From Pedobacter ginsenosidimutans (GTDB lineage Bacteria; Bacteroidota; Bacteroidia; Sphingobacteriales; Sphingobacteriaceae): 64,000 nt of DNA. Below are positions 38,514 to 46,833 of this stretch, piece after piece; position 1 is the stretch's first letter; the number at the start of each line of letters is the position of its first letter. The DNA lies in NCBI RefSeq assembly GCF_001442625.1, contig NZ_LMZQ01000006.1, positions 246,384-310,383 on the forward strand. Reading direction: 5' to 3'. A program made the position numbers and the translations under genes. Under the pieces are notes generated by a model. That model was not told the DNA's origin, ran no database searches, and was given only the letters and a program-made list of their open reading frames with translations.

Positions 38514-38574
38514 GTTAGGTGTTAATTAACATTGCTTTACCTTAAGGTTAACTAAACGTTAAGCACTTTTAGAA

Positions 38575-39090
38575 TCAGTAACGGATACCCACTTTCTTGC
38601 AAATGAAGTGCAATAACCAGATCGGACCTATTAACAAGAACTTAACATCATCAAGGAATGAAGGTTTTTTGCCTTCAATTTTGTGACCAATAAATTGACC
38701 AATCCAGGCGGCTACAAATATTGCCGCATAAATAGCATAGGCCGTTCCATTACCCAGGCCTACTGCTTGCTCAATTTTTACGATGATGTAACTCATTAAA
38801 CCCACTACCCAGATCATCAAAAAAAACAATACCGGCGAAAGTGTAAAGTAATAATACAAGCTAAAGGCCAATAGAAAAGACGCCCAGTTAAAGAAACCGT
38901 TGTAGCTACCTAAAAAACCGATATACGGAAAAGGGATCTGCCAGATCAAACCCAGTAAGCTGAATACAATTAACGGAACACAAATCCAGTGTACCAGCTT
39001 GTTTGTTGGATTTTGATGACTTTCGGCGTACTTATCAAAAAGCACATCTACTGGCCGTTTGGGTTCGGTTGTTATGGTTTGCTTGCTCAT
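38575..39090 (-). CDS. Mpo1-like (DUF962) membrane protein
   Basis: A 171-residue membrane protein of the Mpo1/YGL010w family, whose yeast member is an Fe(II)-dependent dioxygenase that alpha-oxidises 2-hydroxy fatty acids. Conserved polar residues lie in FDKYAESHQNPTNKLVHWIC and QFIGHKIEGKKPSFLDD, giving the histidines expected for metal binding. Four membrane helices are visible between. It is transcribed away from the receptor region toward position 38575 and starts just downstream of the rny terminator. Activity in bacteria is inferred from the family. Confidence 0.88.
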   Translation of the reverse strand: MSKQTITTEPKRPVDVLFDKYAESHQNPTNKLVHWICVPLIVFSLLGLIWQIPFPYIGFLGSYNGFFNWASFLLAFSLYYYFTLSPVLFFLMIWVVGLMSYIIVKIEQAVGLGNGTAYAIYAAIFVAAWIGQFIGHKIEGKKPSFLDDVKFLLIGPIWLLHFICKKVGIRY

Positions 39091-39100
39091 TATGTAAAAA

Positions 39101-39132
39101 TAAAAAAAAGCGATGGATATTCCATCGCTTTA
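39101..39132 (-). terminator. Rho-independent terminator after rny
   Basis: AAAGCGATGGA/TCCATCGCTTT stem with a 3-base loop, followed on the minus strand by a long T-run. Confidence 0.88.
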
Positions 39133-39136
39133 TATT

Positions 39137-39169
39137 AGACCTTATAGGTTTTTAAAACCTATAAGGTCT
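39137..39169. repeat. Perfect palindrome with 16-base arms after rny
   Basis: AGACCTTATAGGTTTT and its exact complement flank a single T. It lies 8 bases past the rny stop and just before the terminator, so the transcript ends in two stacked hairpins. Confidence 0.85.
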
Positions 39170-39177
39170 TGAGATTA

Positions 39178-40749
39178 TTATTTTGCAAATGCTACAGAAC
39201 GGGTTTCTCTGATTACAGTAACCTTAATCTGTCCTGGATAGGTCATTTCAGTTTGAATACGGGTCGAAATATCTGCAGCTAAAAGTTCTGCCTGTGCATC
39301 AGTAATACGTTCACTTTCTACAATCACGCGTAATTCTCTACCAGCCTGAATTGCAAACGTTTTTTCTACGCCAGGGTAAGATAAAGCCAGTTCTTCTAAA
39401 TCTTTCAGGCGTTTGATATAACTTTCTACCACCTCACGACGCGCACCCGGACGAGCACCAGAGATCGCATCACAAGCCTGTACAATTGGAGATATCATTG
39501 AAGTCATCTCAATTTCATCGTGGTGGGCACCAATAGCATTACAGATTTCAGGATGCTCTTTATATTTTTCGGCCAATTGCATACCTAAAATCGCATGTGG
39601 CAATTCAGGGTTATCATCAGGCACCTTACCTATATCGTGTAATAAACCTGCACGTTTAGCCATTTTAGCATTTAAGCCTAATTCGGCAGCCATCGTCGCA
39701 CAGAAATTAGCTACCTCACGAGAGTGATGTAACAAGTTTTGTCCGTAAGATGAACGGTAACGCATACGGCCAACCATACGGATTAACTCAGGGTGTAAAC
39801 CATGGATACCCAAATCGATCACTGTACGCTCACCAATCTCTACAATCTCATCTTCGATCTGTTTTTTGGTTTTCGCTACAATTTCTTCAATACGAGCCGG
39901 GTGGATACGACCATCAGTTACCAAACGGTGTAAAGCCAAACGGGCAATTTCCCTTCTTACCGGATCGAAACCTGATAAAATAATTGCTTCCGGTGTATCA
40001 TCAACAATAATCTCAATACCGGTAGCGGCTTCTAAAGCACGGATGTTTCTGCCCTCTCTACCAATAACACGACCTTTAATCTCGTCGCTTTCGATATGAA
40101 AAATAGAAACCGAATTTTCAATTGCAGCTTCGGTAGCGGTACGTTGAATGGTTTGGATGACTACTTTTTTAGCTTCTTTGCTCGCTGTTAACTTTGCCTC
40201 ATCAACAATATCCTTTACCTGCATCATTGCCTGTGTACGGGCTTCTTGTTTCAGGTTTTCTACCAATTGCTCTTTAGCTTCTTCGGCAGATAGACCAGCA
40301 ATGGTTTCTAATTGTTTTAGGTGTTGGTTTTTAAGCACTTCAACCTCTTCTTGCTTTTTAATCGCAATTTCGGTTTGCTTTTCTAAAACGCTTTTTTGCT
40401 TATCGAGTTCTTGTTCTTTTTTATTAAAATTTTCCATACGCTGATTTACCGATTGCTCTTTCTGCTTCATGGTATTTTCGCGTTGGTTAATGTTATTGTT
40501 TTTGGCATTCACTTCTTGCTCATGCTCAGCTTTCATTTGCAAAAACTTTTCTTTTGCTTCTAAAAGTTTATTCTTTTTTAAGATCTCTGCATTGTTTTCT
40601 GCATCTTTTAAAATCTTTTTCACTTTGTTCTGTGCGGCAACTTCCTGCTGTTTAAGCAAGTTACGCAGGAGGAATCTTCCTACCACCACTCCGATAGCTA
40701 TACCCGCTATTACGGCAAATACGTATCCTAATATTTCAACTATTTCCAT
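39178..40749 (-). CDS. rny: Ribonuclease Y
   Basis: A membrane-anchored endoribonuclease that initiates mRNA decay. It has 523 residues: N-terminal membrane helix ([18 protein letters not shown]), long coiled coil (about 30-205), KH RNA-binding domain with [15 protein letters not shown], and HD domain with LLHDIGK carrying the metal-binding His-Asp pair. Length and order are standard. It lies between the candidate 6S RNA/zapA region and the Mpo1-like gene. Confidence 0.98.
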   Translation of the reverse strand: MEIVEILGYVFAVIAGIAIGVVVGRFLLRNLLKQQEVAAQNKVKKILKDAENNAEILKKNKLLEAKEKFLQMKAEHEQEVNAKNNNINQRENTMKQKEQSVNQRMENFNKKEQELDKQKSVLEKQTEIAIKKQEEVEVLKNQHLKQLETIAGLSAEEAKEQLVENLKQEARTQAMMQVKDIVDEAKLTASKEAKKVVIQTIQRTATEAAIENSVSIFHIESDEIKGRVIGREGRNIRALEAATGIEIIVDDTPEAIILSGFDPVRREIARLALHRLVTDGRIHPARIEEIVAKTKKQIEDEIVEIGERTVIDLGIHGLHPELIRMVGRMRYRSSYGQNLLHHSREVANFCATMAAELGLNAKMAKRAGLLHDIGKVPDDNPELPHAILGMQLAEKYKEHPEICNAIGAHHDEIEMTSMISPIVQACDAISGARPGARREVVESYIKRLKDLEELALSYPGVEKTFAIQAGRELRVIVESERITDAQAELLAADISTRIQTEMTYPGQIKVTVIRETRSVAFAK

Positions 40750-40806
40750 TTTGTTTTTTAAGTAAAAAAAAACCGCAACTAATTTTTAAAGTCTCATACA
40801 TTTTAA

Positions 40807-40894
40807 ACCTCAACTAAGCATAATTAGGGTTTAAGCCATTTTCAGGTGCCATAGCAGATGAAATACGCCCTCTTAACCCTATAGATATTGAAGT
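40807..40894 (-). ncRNA. ssrS: Candidate 6S RNA (6S-Flavo-like core)
   Basis: In the 279-base spacer between zapA and rny the minus strand can fold into a 6S-like shape. An outer stem pairs ACTTCAA (40888-40894) with TTGAGGT (40807-40813), next comes an asymmetric internal bubble, then AGGGTTAAG pairs with CTTAAACCCT (40826-40880) and closes a longer apical arm. A T-run follows at about 40763-40771. 6S RNA titrates RNA polymerase, and I recall it lying next to zapA in other bacteria. Ends are approximate, and the call rests on context and hand folding. Confidence 0.4.
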
Positions 40895-40961
40895 GTTAAG
40901 TTTTATAAAATTTGAAACTCAAAAACTAGCCGCGGCTATGTTTTTATGCTAAATATTGGCG

Positions 40962-41008
40962 CTGTCATCCTAAATTATTTTAGGCTCTGAAACAAGTTCA
41001 GAGTGACG
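40962..41008. repeat. Interspersed repeat with GTTCAGAGTGACG end
   Basis: A stretch beginning CTGTCATCCTAAATTATTTTA and ending AACAAGTTCAGAGTGACGA. The segment AACAAGTTCAG-N-(A)TGACGA recurs at 59445-59463. The TGTCATCC/GTGACG ends are weakly inverted. It resembles REP-like elements common between Bacteroidota genes. Confidence 0.6.
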
Positions 41009-41028
41009 AATCGCCGAAAGAACGAACC

Positions 41029-41319
41029 TTATTTTGAAAAGAAATTACTGAGTAAAACATCCAATTCTTCGACTTTATCGGCAACAGCAGTATCCTGGTT
41101 TTGTACTTTATTCTCTGTTCTCAATACGGCTGTTGCATAGTGTAACACTGCCATAGAAAGAAGATCCTGCTTATCTCTAACCGCATAATTATCCTGATAA
41201 TCTTTTATGCGCTCATTGATCATTTTTGCTGCCCGTCTCACAATTTCTTCCTCTTCCATATTCACCTTTAGTGGATAAATACGGTCGGAAATGGTTATTT
41301 TAATCGAGATTTCTCCCAT
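41029..41319 (-). CDS. zapA: Cell division protein ZapA
   Basis: An FtsZ-associated protein that bundles filaments at the Z ring. It has 96 residues: MGEISIKITISDRIYPLKVN as the N-terminal beta domain, then EEEIVRRAAKMINERIKDYQ starting the long helix used in the antiparallel coiled-coil tetramer. It follows a coiled-coil gene and pheT, with rny next, a neighbourhood shared by many Bacteroidota. Confidence 0.92.
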   Translation of the reverse strand: MGEISIKITISDRIYPLKVNMEEEEIVRRAAKMINERIKDYQDNYAVRDKQDLLSMAVLHYATAVLRTENKVQNQDTAVADKVEELDVLLSNFFSK

Positions 41320-41352
41320 TTGTTTAGCTTAGTTTCTGATTTCTCTGCATCA

Positions 41353-41643
41353 TTATTTTTTTAATAATGCAATACTTTTATCAATCTCCCGCACAAAATC
41401 GTTAATTTTTTGTTTAATGTCAAGCGACTTCTCACTTGTTCCCTCTATACTTTTAGCCAATTTTGTAACCCTTAATTTTTCATCAAGTTCTACATTTTTG
41501 CCCTTCGCTGTATCGAGTGCTACTTTTAACGATTGATTTTCAAGCTTTAATAAATCATTTTCTTCCTGTAGCGCATTACATAGCTCTAATACCTGAGCCG
41601 TTTTTTGTAATACTTTATCTAATTGATCTGCAACAGAAGCCAT
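41353..41643 (-). CDS. Small coiled-coil protein upstream of zapA
   Basis: A 96-residue protein that is almost entirely a heptad-repeat helix (VLQKTAQVLELCNALQEEND, LLKLENQSLKVALDTAKGK). There is no signal or membrane helix. It sits between pheT and zapA in one orientation, 33 bases from zapA. By size, coil and position it may be a ZapB-like division protein, but sequence identity to ZapB is not apparent. Confidence 0.75.
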   Translation of the reverse strand: MASVADQLDKVLQKTAQVLELCNALQEENDLLKLENQSLKVALDTAKGKNVELDEKLRVTKLAKSIEGTSEKSLDIKQKINDFVREIDKSIALLKK

Positions 41644-41674
41644 GAATTTATTTCTAAAAATACGAATTTATATT

Positions 41675-44074
41675 TTATTTCCTAATTTCTGCACCAGCTT
41701 GTGCCGTTAAATTCGCGATTAATTTCTGCATCGTGTTTTCAATCTGCTTATCGGTTAAGGTTTGTTCCTCATCCTGCAAAATAAAGTTCAAGGCATACGA
41801 TTTTTTACCTTCAGGCAATTTATCACCTACATACACATCGAACACACCAACCTCCTTGATCAGCTTTTTATCGGTTTTGAAAGCAATGCCTTTTAAAGTA
41901 TCGAAAGTTACGGCCTGATCGATCAATAAAGATAAATCTCTGCGCACTTGTGGGTACTTAGAAACTTCTTTATTAACGATTTTATTTTTCCTTACAATAT
42001 CCAACAAGGCAGCCCAATCAAAATCGGCATAAAAAACCTCTGCATTTACATCGGCTACTTTACGGTCGGCTTTTGAAACGGCACCAAAACTTACCAGGGT
42101 TTTATCTCCACGGAAATATTTAATCCCATAAGCAAAGTTTTCGTCATTTAAAGCATCAGATTGATAGCTTGCGATACCTAAACGCGATATAATCGCATCA
42201 ACTGCCGCTTTTAAATTATAGAAAGTTGCCGGTTTAGCATTTTGGTTCCATTGCTCGCTCTGTTTAGCTCCCGAGATCAACAATAATAACCTTGAGCGCT
42301 CTACATACTGCTCATTAATTAAATGATAGGTTTTACCGAATTCATAAAACCTAACATCAGCATTTTTACGGTTCTGGTTGTAAGCCACGCTCTCTAATGC
42401 TGGCATCAATAAATGCTGGCGCATTACATTTAAATCGCTGCTTAAGGGATTCAAAATAAATACGGCTTCGTCTAAATTTTTCGAATAGGCCGATTTAGTT
42501 AACGAATTGCACATAATTTCTGCATAACCGTTTGAGGTAAGCATGTCTGCAATTACGTTGTGCGTATTTTCTTTCTCAGGCTTAATGCTGTAAGAAAGCG
42601 ATGCATTCACCTTTGAAGGGATTTCGATATTGTTATAACCGTAAATACGCAATACTTCTTCTGTAATATCACATTCGCGCGTTACATCAACTTTAAACGA
42701 TGGTACTCTTAACGCCAAAGTATCTTCAGAGGTATTGGTTGCTGCAATACCTAAAGCAGTAATAATATGTTTAATTTCGGCTGATGGAATATTTGCACCA
42801 ATTAATTTATTGATGTTGGTATAACTTACTTCAAACTCGAAAGGCTTGATATGACTTGGATAAATATCGGACACTGATGAAGAAATTTCCCCGCCAGCCA
42901 GTTCTTTAATTAATAATGCTGCATATTTTAAAGCCGTAACCGTAATTTCAGGATCAGTACCACGCTCGTAACGGAAAGAGGCATCGGTTTTTAACCCATG
43001 TCTTTTAGAAGTTTTACGTACAGAAACCGAATTAAAATAAGCACTTTCTAAGAAAATATTTTTGGTATTGACATCAACTCCTGAAGATTTTCCCCCGAAA
43101 ACACCTGCAATACACATTGGCGCTTCAGTATTGCAGATCATTAAATCATCTGCACTCAGCTTACGCTCAACATCATCAAGGGTTACAAATGGCGTTCCTT
43201 CAGCAACTTTTTTCACGATTACTTTTCCGCCGCTAATTTTATCGGCATCGAAAGCATGTAGCGGCTGGCCCAAACCATGAAGTACATAATTGGTAATATC
43301 AACTACATTATTGATGGGACGTAAGCCAATTACCTTTAATTTATCTTTTAACCACTCTGGCGATTCTTTTACAGTAACGCCAGAAATTGTTAAGCTGCTG
43401 TAACGTGGGCAGGCAGCCAAATCTTCTACTTCTACCGGGATTACCAGGTTTTCGTTGTCTGTTTTAAAAGCTGAAAGATCAGGCATTTCATATTCACTTC
43501 TGAAATAAGCCGCTAAATCTCTCGCTACGCCTAAATGTGACGCCGCATCAGCACGGTTTGGTGTTAATCCGATTTCGAAAACAAAATCATCATCCATTTT
43601 GAAATGGTCTTTAGCACGGATCCCAATTTCAGTATCCTCAGCAAGGATCATAATCCCATCATGCGATTTACCTAAACCAATTTCATCTTCGGCACAGATC
43701 ATCCCCTGCGAAAGTTCTCCCCTGATTTTTGATTCTTTGATTTTAAATGGTTCGCCCTCTAAAGGATATACGGTTGTGCCTACAGTAGCTACTACCACTT
43801 TTTGGCCAGCGCCTACATTTGGAGCACCGCAAACAATCTGAAGGTTTTCTTTACCACCAACGTTTACCGTAGTAATGCGTAAACGATCGGCATTGGGATG
43901 CTGAACACAGGTTAATACTTCGCCGATAACCAAACCCTCTAAACCGCCCACAACAGGCTGCACTTTTTCTACACTTTCTACTTCTAAACCAACATTGGTA
44001 AGAATTAACGAAAGCTCTTGAGGTGTTTTATCGATCTGTACGAATTGTTTTAACCAGTTATATGATATTTTCAT
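41675..44074 (-). CDS. pheT: Phenylalanyl-tRNA synthetase beta subunit
   Basis: The beta subunit of the alpha2-beta2 enzyme, carrying editing and tRNA-binding functions. It has 799 residues: N-terminal tRNA-binding (EMAP-like) domain (VIGEVLTCVQHPNADRLRIT), B3/B4 editing domain (near TDASFRYERGTDPEITV), B5, a catalytic-like core, and C-terminal anticodon-binding FDX-ACB domain (VSKYPQVRRDLSLLIDQAV). The pheS gene is not adjacent, as is usual in Bacteroidota. It is upstream of the zapA pair. Confidence 0.98.
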   Translation of the reverse strand: MKISYNWLKQFVQIDKTPQELSLILTNVGLEVESVEKVQPVVGGLEGLVIGEVLTCVQHPNADRLRITTVNVGGKENLQIVCGAPNVGAGQKVVVATVGTTVYPLEGEPFKIKESKIRGELSQGMICAEDEIGLGKSHDGIMILAEDTEIGIRAKDHFKMDDDFVFEIGLTPNRADAASHLGVARDLAAYFRSEYEMPDLSAFKTDNENLVIPVEVEDLAACPRYSSLTISGVTVKESPEWLKDKLKVIGLRPINNVVDITNYVLHGLGQPLHAFDADKISGGKVIVKKVAEGTPFVTLDDVERKLSADDLMICNTEAPMCIAGVFGGKSSGVDVNTKNIFLESAYFNSVSVRKTSKRHGLKTDASFRYERGTDPEITVTALKYAALLIKELAGGEISSSVSDIYPSHIKPFEFEVSYTNINKLIGANIPSAEIKHIITALGIAATNTSEDTLALRVPSFKVDVTRECDITEEVLRIYGYNNIEIPSKVNASLSYSIKPEKENTHNVIADMLTSNGYAEIMCNSLTKSAYSKNLDEAVFILNPLSSDLNVMRQHLLMPALESVAYNQNRKNADVRFYEFGKTYHLINEQYVERSRLLLLISGAKQSEQWNQNAKPATFYNLKAAVDAIISRLGIASYQSDALNDENFAYGIKYFRGDKTLVSFGAVSKADRKVADVNAEVFYADFDWAALLDIVRKNKIVNKEVSKYPQVRRDLSLLIDQAVTFDTLKGIAFKTDKKLIKEVGVFDVYVGDKLPEGKKSYALNFILQDEEQTLTDKQIENTMQKLIANLTAQAGAEIRK

Positions 44075-44075
44075 T

Positions 44076-44132
44076 TTGGAGTATCAGGTAGTGAGTATCA
44101 GGTATCAAGACAAACCTCGACTGATACTCTAT
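44076..44132. repeat. GAGTATCA repeat-word hairpin upstream of pheT
   Basis: Repeated words GAGTATCAGGTAGTGAGTAT and GGTATCAAG on the left, then CTGATACTC on the right, separated by a short centre. They are the same word family as the rpoB-rpoC hairpin at 4041-4105. The element begins two bases upstream of the pheT start codon. Confidence 0.7.
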
Positions 44133-44181
44133 TTCTATAAAACGCAAAGATATTATTTAAAGGTCAAAGGAGAAAGTTAAA

Positions 44182-44222
44182 TTATCGAGATTTGAGATTC
44201 TAGATATGAGATTCGAGACTTA
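44182..44222. repeat. TGAGATT repeat words
   Basis: Three copies of GAGATT-type words (CGAGATTTGAGATTCTAGAT and ATGAGATTCGAGAC) in the spacer between the small membrane gene and pheT. The same word family builds the mreB-mreC hairpin at 54558-54625. Confidence 0.7.
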
Positions 44223-44262
44223 CAAACGCTATAACCTTGGTTAAAGAATACAATAAAAATGA

Positions 44263-44457
44263 CTAATGGCCAATATTTAAATTAGATAGAATTACTGCAC
44301 ATGCGCCTGCTCCTATTACCAACATGATAACAGATGCAATAACCAGTTTAAGGCCGGGTTTAACGGGTTGATTTTTCGCAGCTTTTACGATGATCTGAAT
44401 GATGCCAATTACAAACAACAATAATACAATTACCCAATATACGATGAAAATTTCCAT
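44263..44457 (-). CDS. Small two-helix membrane protein, tandem copy 2
   Basis: A 64-residue protein with two membrane helices (YWVIVLLLFVIGIIQIIV and LVIASVIMLVIGAGACAVIL) joined by a basic loop (KAAKNQPVKPGLK). It is clearly a paralogue of the next gene: both have KPGLKL(V/L)I.SVIM.VIG.GACAV.L. Last gene of the five-gene unit with the radical SAM enzyme. Function is unknown. Confidence 0.8.
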   Translation of the reverse strand: MEIFIVYWVIVLLLFVIGIIQIIVKAAKNQPVKPGLKLVIASVIMLVIGAGACAVILSNLNIGH

Positions 44458-44472
44458 GAACTTATTTTGAGA

Positions 44473-44670
44473 TTAACTGTTGGCGAGCAATACTGCACAA
44501 GCACCGAAACCAATTACCACCATAATTACTGAAATGATAAGCAGTTTTAATCCAGGTTTTATGGGTTCGTTCCTTGATGATTTAATAATAATCAGAATAA
44601 TCCCTACTATAAAGAGTACAACTGCGGTAAGACAGTAAATAATTAACAATCCGAATAAACCTTCTTCCAT
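44473..44670 (-). CDS. Small two-helix membrane protein, tandem copy 1
   Basis: A 65-residue protein with helices at about 8-28 and 43-63 and the loop KSSRNEPIKPGLK. It starts one base after the stop of the radical SAM gene, so its translation is likely coupled. It is the paralogue of the following gene, 15 bases downstream. The close linkage suggests a role as membrane partner of the radical SAM or Lgt-like enzyme. Confidence 0.82.
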   Translation of the reverse strand: MEEGLFGLLIIYCLTAVVLFIVGIILIIIKSSRNEPIKPGLKLLIISVIMVVIGFGACAVLLANS

Positions 44671-44671
44671 G

Positions 44672-46066
44672 TTAGTTCATATTTAATTTTTCCCTGATCA
44701 GGTCTATTTTGTTGTCGCGGTAAAAAATATTCATGGTTTCGAAGGGTACCATTTTATATTTATCGCTCACAATATGTACACATGATTTTTTAACAGCGCG
44801 TACATCAAAATCCAGCGGGTCCATAAAATTCATAATGATAATCCGAAATAAATTATCGTAACTTAAACTATCTGATTTTACCCTCGGCAGGCAACACATC
44901 AATTCGCCAAAGGTATCTTCGGCACAATCTACTGAAACTCCCGTACTAAATAAATTTAGCATATGTTCTTTCAATTTTTCATCGTGTTCGAAAACGATGG
45001 TATTTTTAGAATTGTTGAGTAGATCTTCCGGATTGATCAAATGTGTCATCGGGATCACTTCATCCCCGATTTTCAACGCATAGGCCATACATAGCGCATC
45101 GGGATTACAGGGCACCGGGATTAAATCCTGAGGAGTAAAAACAGGATATTGCTCATAAATTTTTCTGCGCACCTCTGTTAGCGTTATTCTTCCCTGTTGA
45201 TCATTATAATCATCATTTCTGCCGGCAACCTGGGTAGGCTGAAAAGTAACCCCACGGACACATTTCTGTTTAAGCGCATAATCTAAAATATCACCAATTT
45301 CATGATCATTAAGGCCATTTTGCAAAGTAACCACCAAAGTAGTAGATACATTAAACTGATTGAGGTGATCGATGGCTTTTTTTCTTACTTCGGTAAGGTC
45401 TTCTCCCCTAAGCTTAGTCAATACTTCAGCACTGAAACTATCAAACTGCAGGTAGATTTCAAAATCAGGCATATAGCTTGCTAATTTTTCTACAAAGCCA
45501 ATATCTTTTGCAATCCTAATCCCATTCGTATTCACCATTAAATGTTTAATGGGCTTTGTTTTGGCAAGATCTAAAATCTTAAAAAAATCGGGGTGTACAG
45601 TTGGTTCTCCACCCGAAAGTTGAACCACATCGGGTTCACCCTCATTTGCCACAACAATATCCATCATACGTTCTATTTCTTCCAACGTACGGTGCCTGCC
45701 ATAATTTGGCGATGACATGGCATAACAGGTTGGACAGGCCAGGTTGCAACGATCAGTAACCTCTATTACGGTTAAACACGAATGCTGTTCATGATCGGTA
45801 CATAAGCCACAATCATAAGGGCAACCGTAATGCACTTTGGTATTAAACTTAAGTGGCATTTCCGATTGTTTATTGTAATTGCGGATCTGTTTGTAATATT
45901 CTACATCATCGGCAATCATTACTTTGCTATCGCCATGCGTTCTGCAATTTTTCAGCATAAATACCTTAGCGTCCTGAAAAACAATTTTCGCATCGCAAAG
46001 CTGTAAACATTCGGGGCAAAGACTTTTGGTATAATCGTAGTATATATAATCTCTGGTATTGGCCAT
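44672..46066 (-). CDS. Cysteine-rich radical SAM enzyme of the Tes/MJ0619-like type
   Basis: A 464-residue protein. The AdoMet iron-sulfur motif is CNLACPTC (C107, C111, C114). Upstream are additional metal-site cysteines: C17/C20 (CPECLQLC), C41 and H44 (NCRTHG), and C82/C86/C89/C97 (GCPYDCGLCTDHEQHSC). A further group near the C-terminus reads CAEDTFGELMCC. This arrangement is the one I know from archaeal MJ0619-type proteins, including tetraether lipid synthase Tes, which joins lipid tails by C-C bonds. A bacterial lipid or other hydrophobic substrate is an inference, supported by the preceding Lgt-like gene five bases away. It could instead be a methylase-type relative. Confidence 0.85.
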   Translation of the reverse strand: MANTRDYIYYDYTKSLCPECLQLCDAKIVFQDAKVFMLKNCRTHGDSKVMIADDVEYYKQIRNYNKQSEMPLKFNTKVHYGCPYDCGLCTDHEQHSCLTVIEVTDRCNLACPTCYAMSSPNYGRHRTLEEIERMMDIVVANEGEPDVVQLSGGEPTVHPDFFKILDLAKTKPIKHLMVNTNGIRIAKDIGFVEKLASYMPDFEIYLQFDSFSAEVLTKLRGEDLTEVRKKAIDHLNQFNVSTTLVVTLQNGLNDHEIGDILDYALKQKCVRGVTFQPTQVAGRNDDYNDQQGRITLTEVRRKIYEQYPVFTPQDLIPVPCNPDALCMAYALKIGDEVIPMTHLINPEDLLNNSKNTIVFEHDEKLKEHMLNLFSTGVSVDCAEDTFGELMCCLPRVKSDSLSYDNLFRIIIMNFMDPLDFDVRAVKKSCVHIVSDKYKMVPFETMNIFYRDNKIDLIREKLNMN

Positions 46067-46071
46067 AATGT

Positions 46072-46830
46072 TTACCGTTTATGTAAAATCTGTTTCGAAA
46101 TTCTGATAATGAATTTATAATAATAAATAAAAATAAACAATGCAGACCAATGAATGCTGCTTAAATTTAAAAATAATGAATGGTAAGGCTTTATAAATTC
46201 TACACAAAAACGGAACAGGAAATACAATGCCATAAACAATTTAAAACGGTCTCCATTGATCAATGTCTCATTTTTCAACCCATTGATCAAAAAAATCAAA
46301 AGTATGAGGTAAACCATTTCGTAGAGCATGATGGGATGCCGCAATATACCATCACCCAAATCCATACCGGTAAAAAAATGGGTAGGGATGCCGTAGGTTG
46401 GCTCGTCGATGCCCATAGAAAAACAACCAATACGGCCAATAATAAGGGCAACCAAAATCGGGATAACGTAGATATCTCCGGAGGCGATATTCACACCTAT
46501 TATCTTTTTTATTAATTCAACACCAAACAAACCTCCAAGCAAGCCGCCAACAATGGTTTTACTTTGATAAAGAACTGAAAAACTAAGGTGATGGAGTACT
46601 TCGGGCGTTTCGAGCACAGCAATTACACGCGAGCCAATTAATGCCCCAAGCATAGCGCCCAACATAATCCACAGTCTGTTTTCGTCAGATATCGGGTCTT
46701 TAATTCCTTTTTTATAGAAATAATACAACCTAACACCAATTATAAATGCCAGTGTTTCGAAAATATAGTGATAGTGGTATTGGTTACCAAAAAGCTCAAA
46801 TTGAAAGGGAAACAGAGATTTTAACAGCAT
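46072..46830 (-). CDS. Lgt-like (prolipoprotein diacylglyceryl transferase family) membrane protein
   Basis: A 252-residue polytopic membrane protein with about six or seven helices. Lgt family traces are GGLLGGLFGVEL, GRIGCFSMG and RHPIMLYE (compare GRIGNF and RHPxxLYE in true Lgt). The asparagine of GRIGNF is replaced by cysteine, and the histidine-bearing YGGL segment is VGGL. It may therefore have lost classical lipoprotein transfer and handle another phosphatidylglycerol-derived reaction. It lies three bases after a secreted phosphoesterase-fold gene and five before the radical SAM gene. Confidence 0.82.
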   Translation of the reverse strand: MLLKSLFPFQFELFGNQYHYHYIFETLAFIIGVRLYYFYKKGIKDPISDENRLWIMLGAMLGALIGSRVIAVLETPEVLHHLSFSVLYQSKTIVGGLLGGLFGVELIKKIIGVNIASGDIYVIPILVALIIGRIGCFSMGIDEPTYGIPTHFFTGMDLGDGILRHPIMLYEMVYLILLIFLINGLKNETLINGDRFKLFMALYFLFRFCVEFIKPYHSLFLNLSSIHWSALFIFIYYYKFIIRISKQILHKR

Positions 46831-46833
46831 TTA

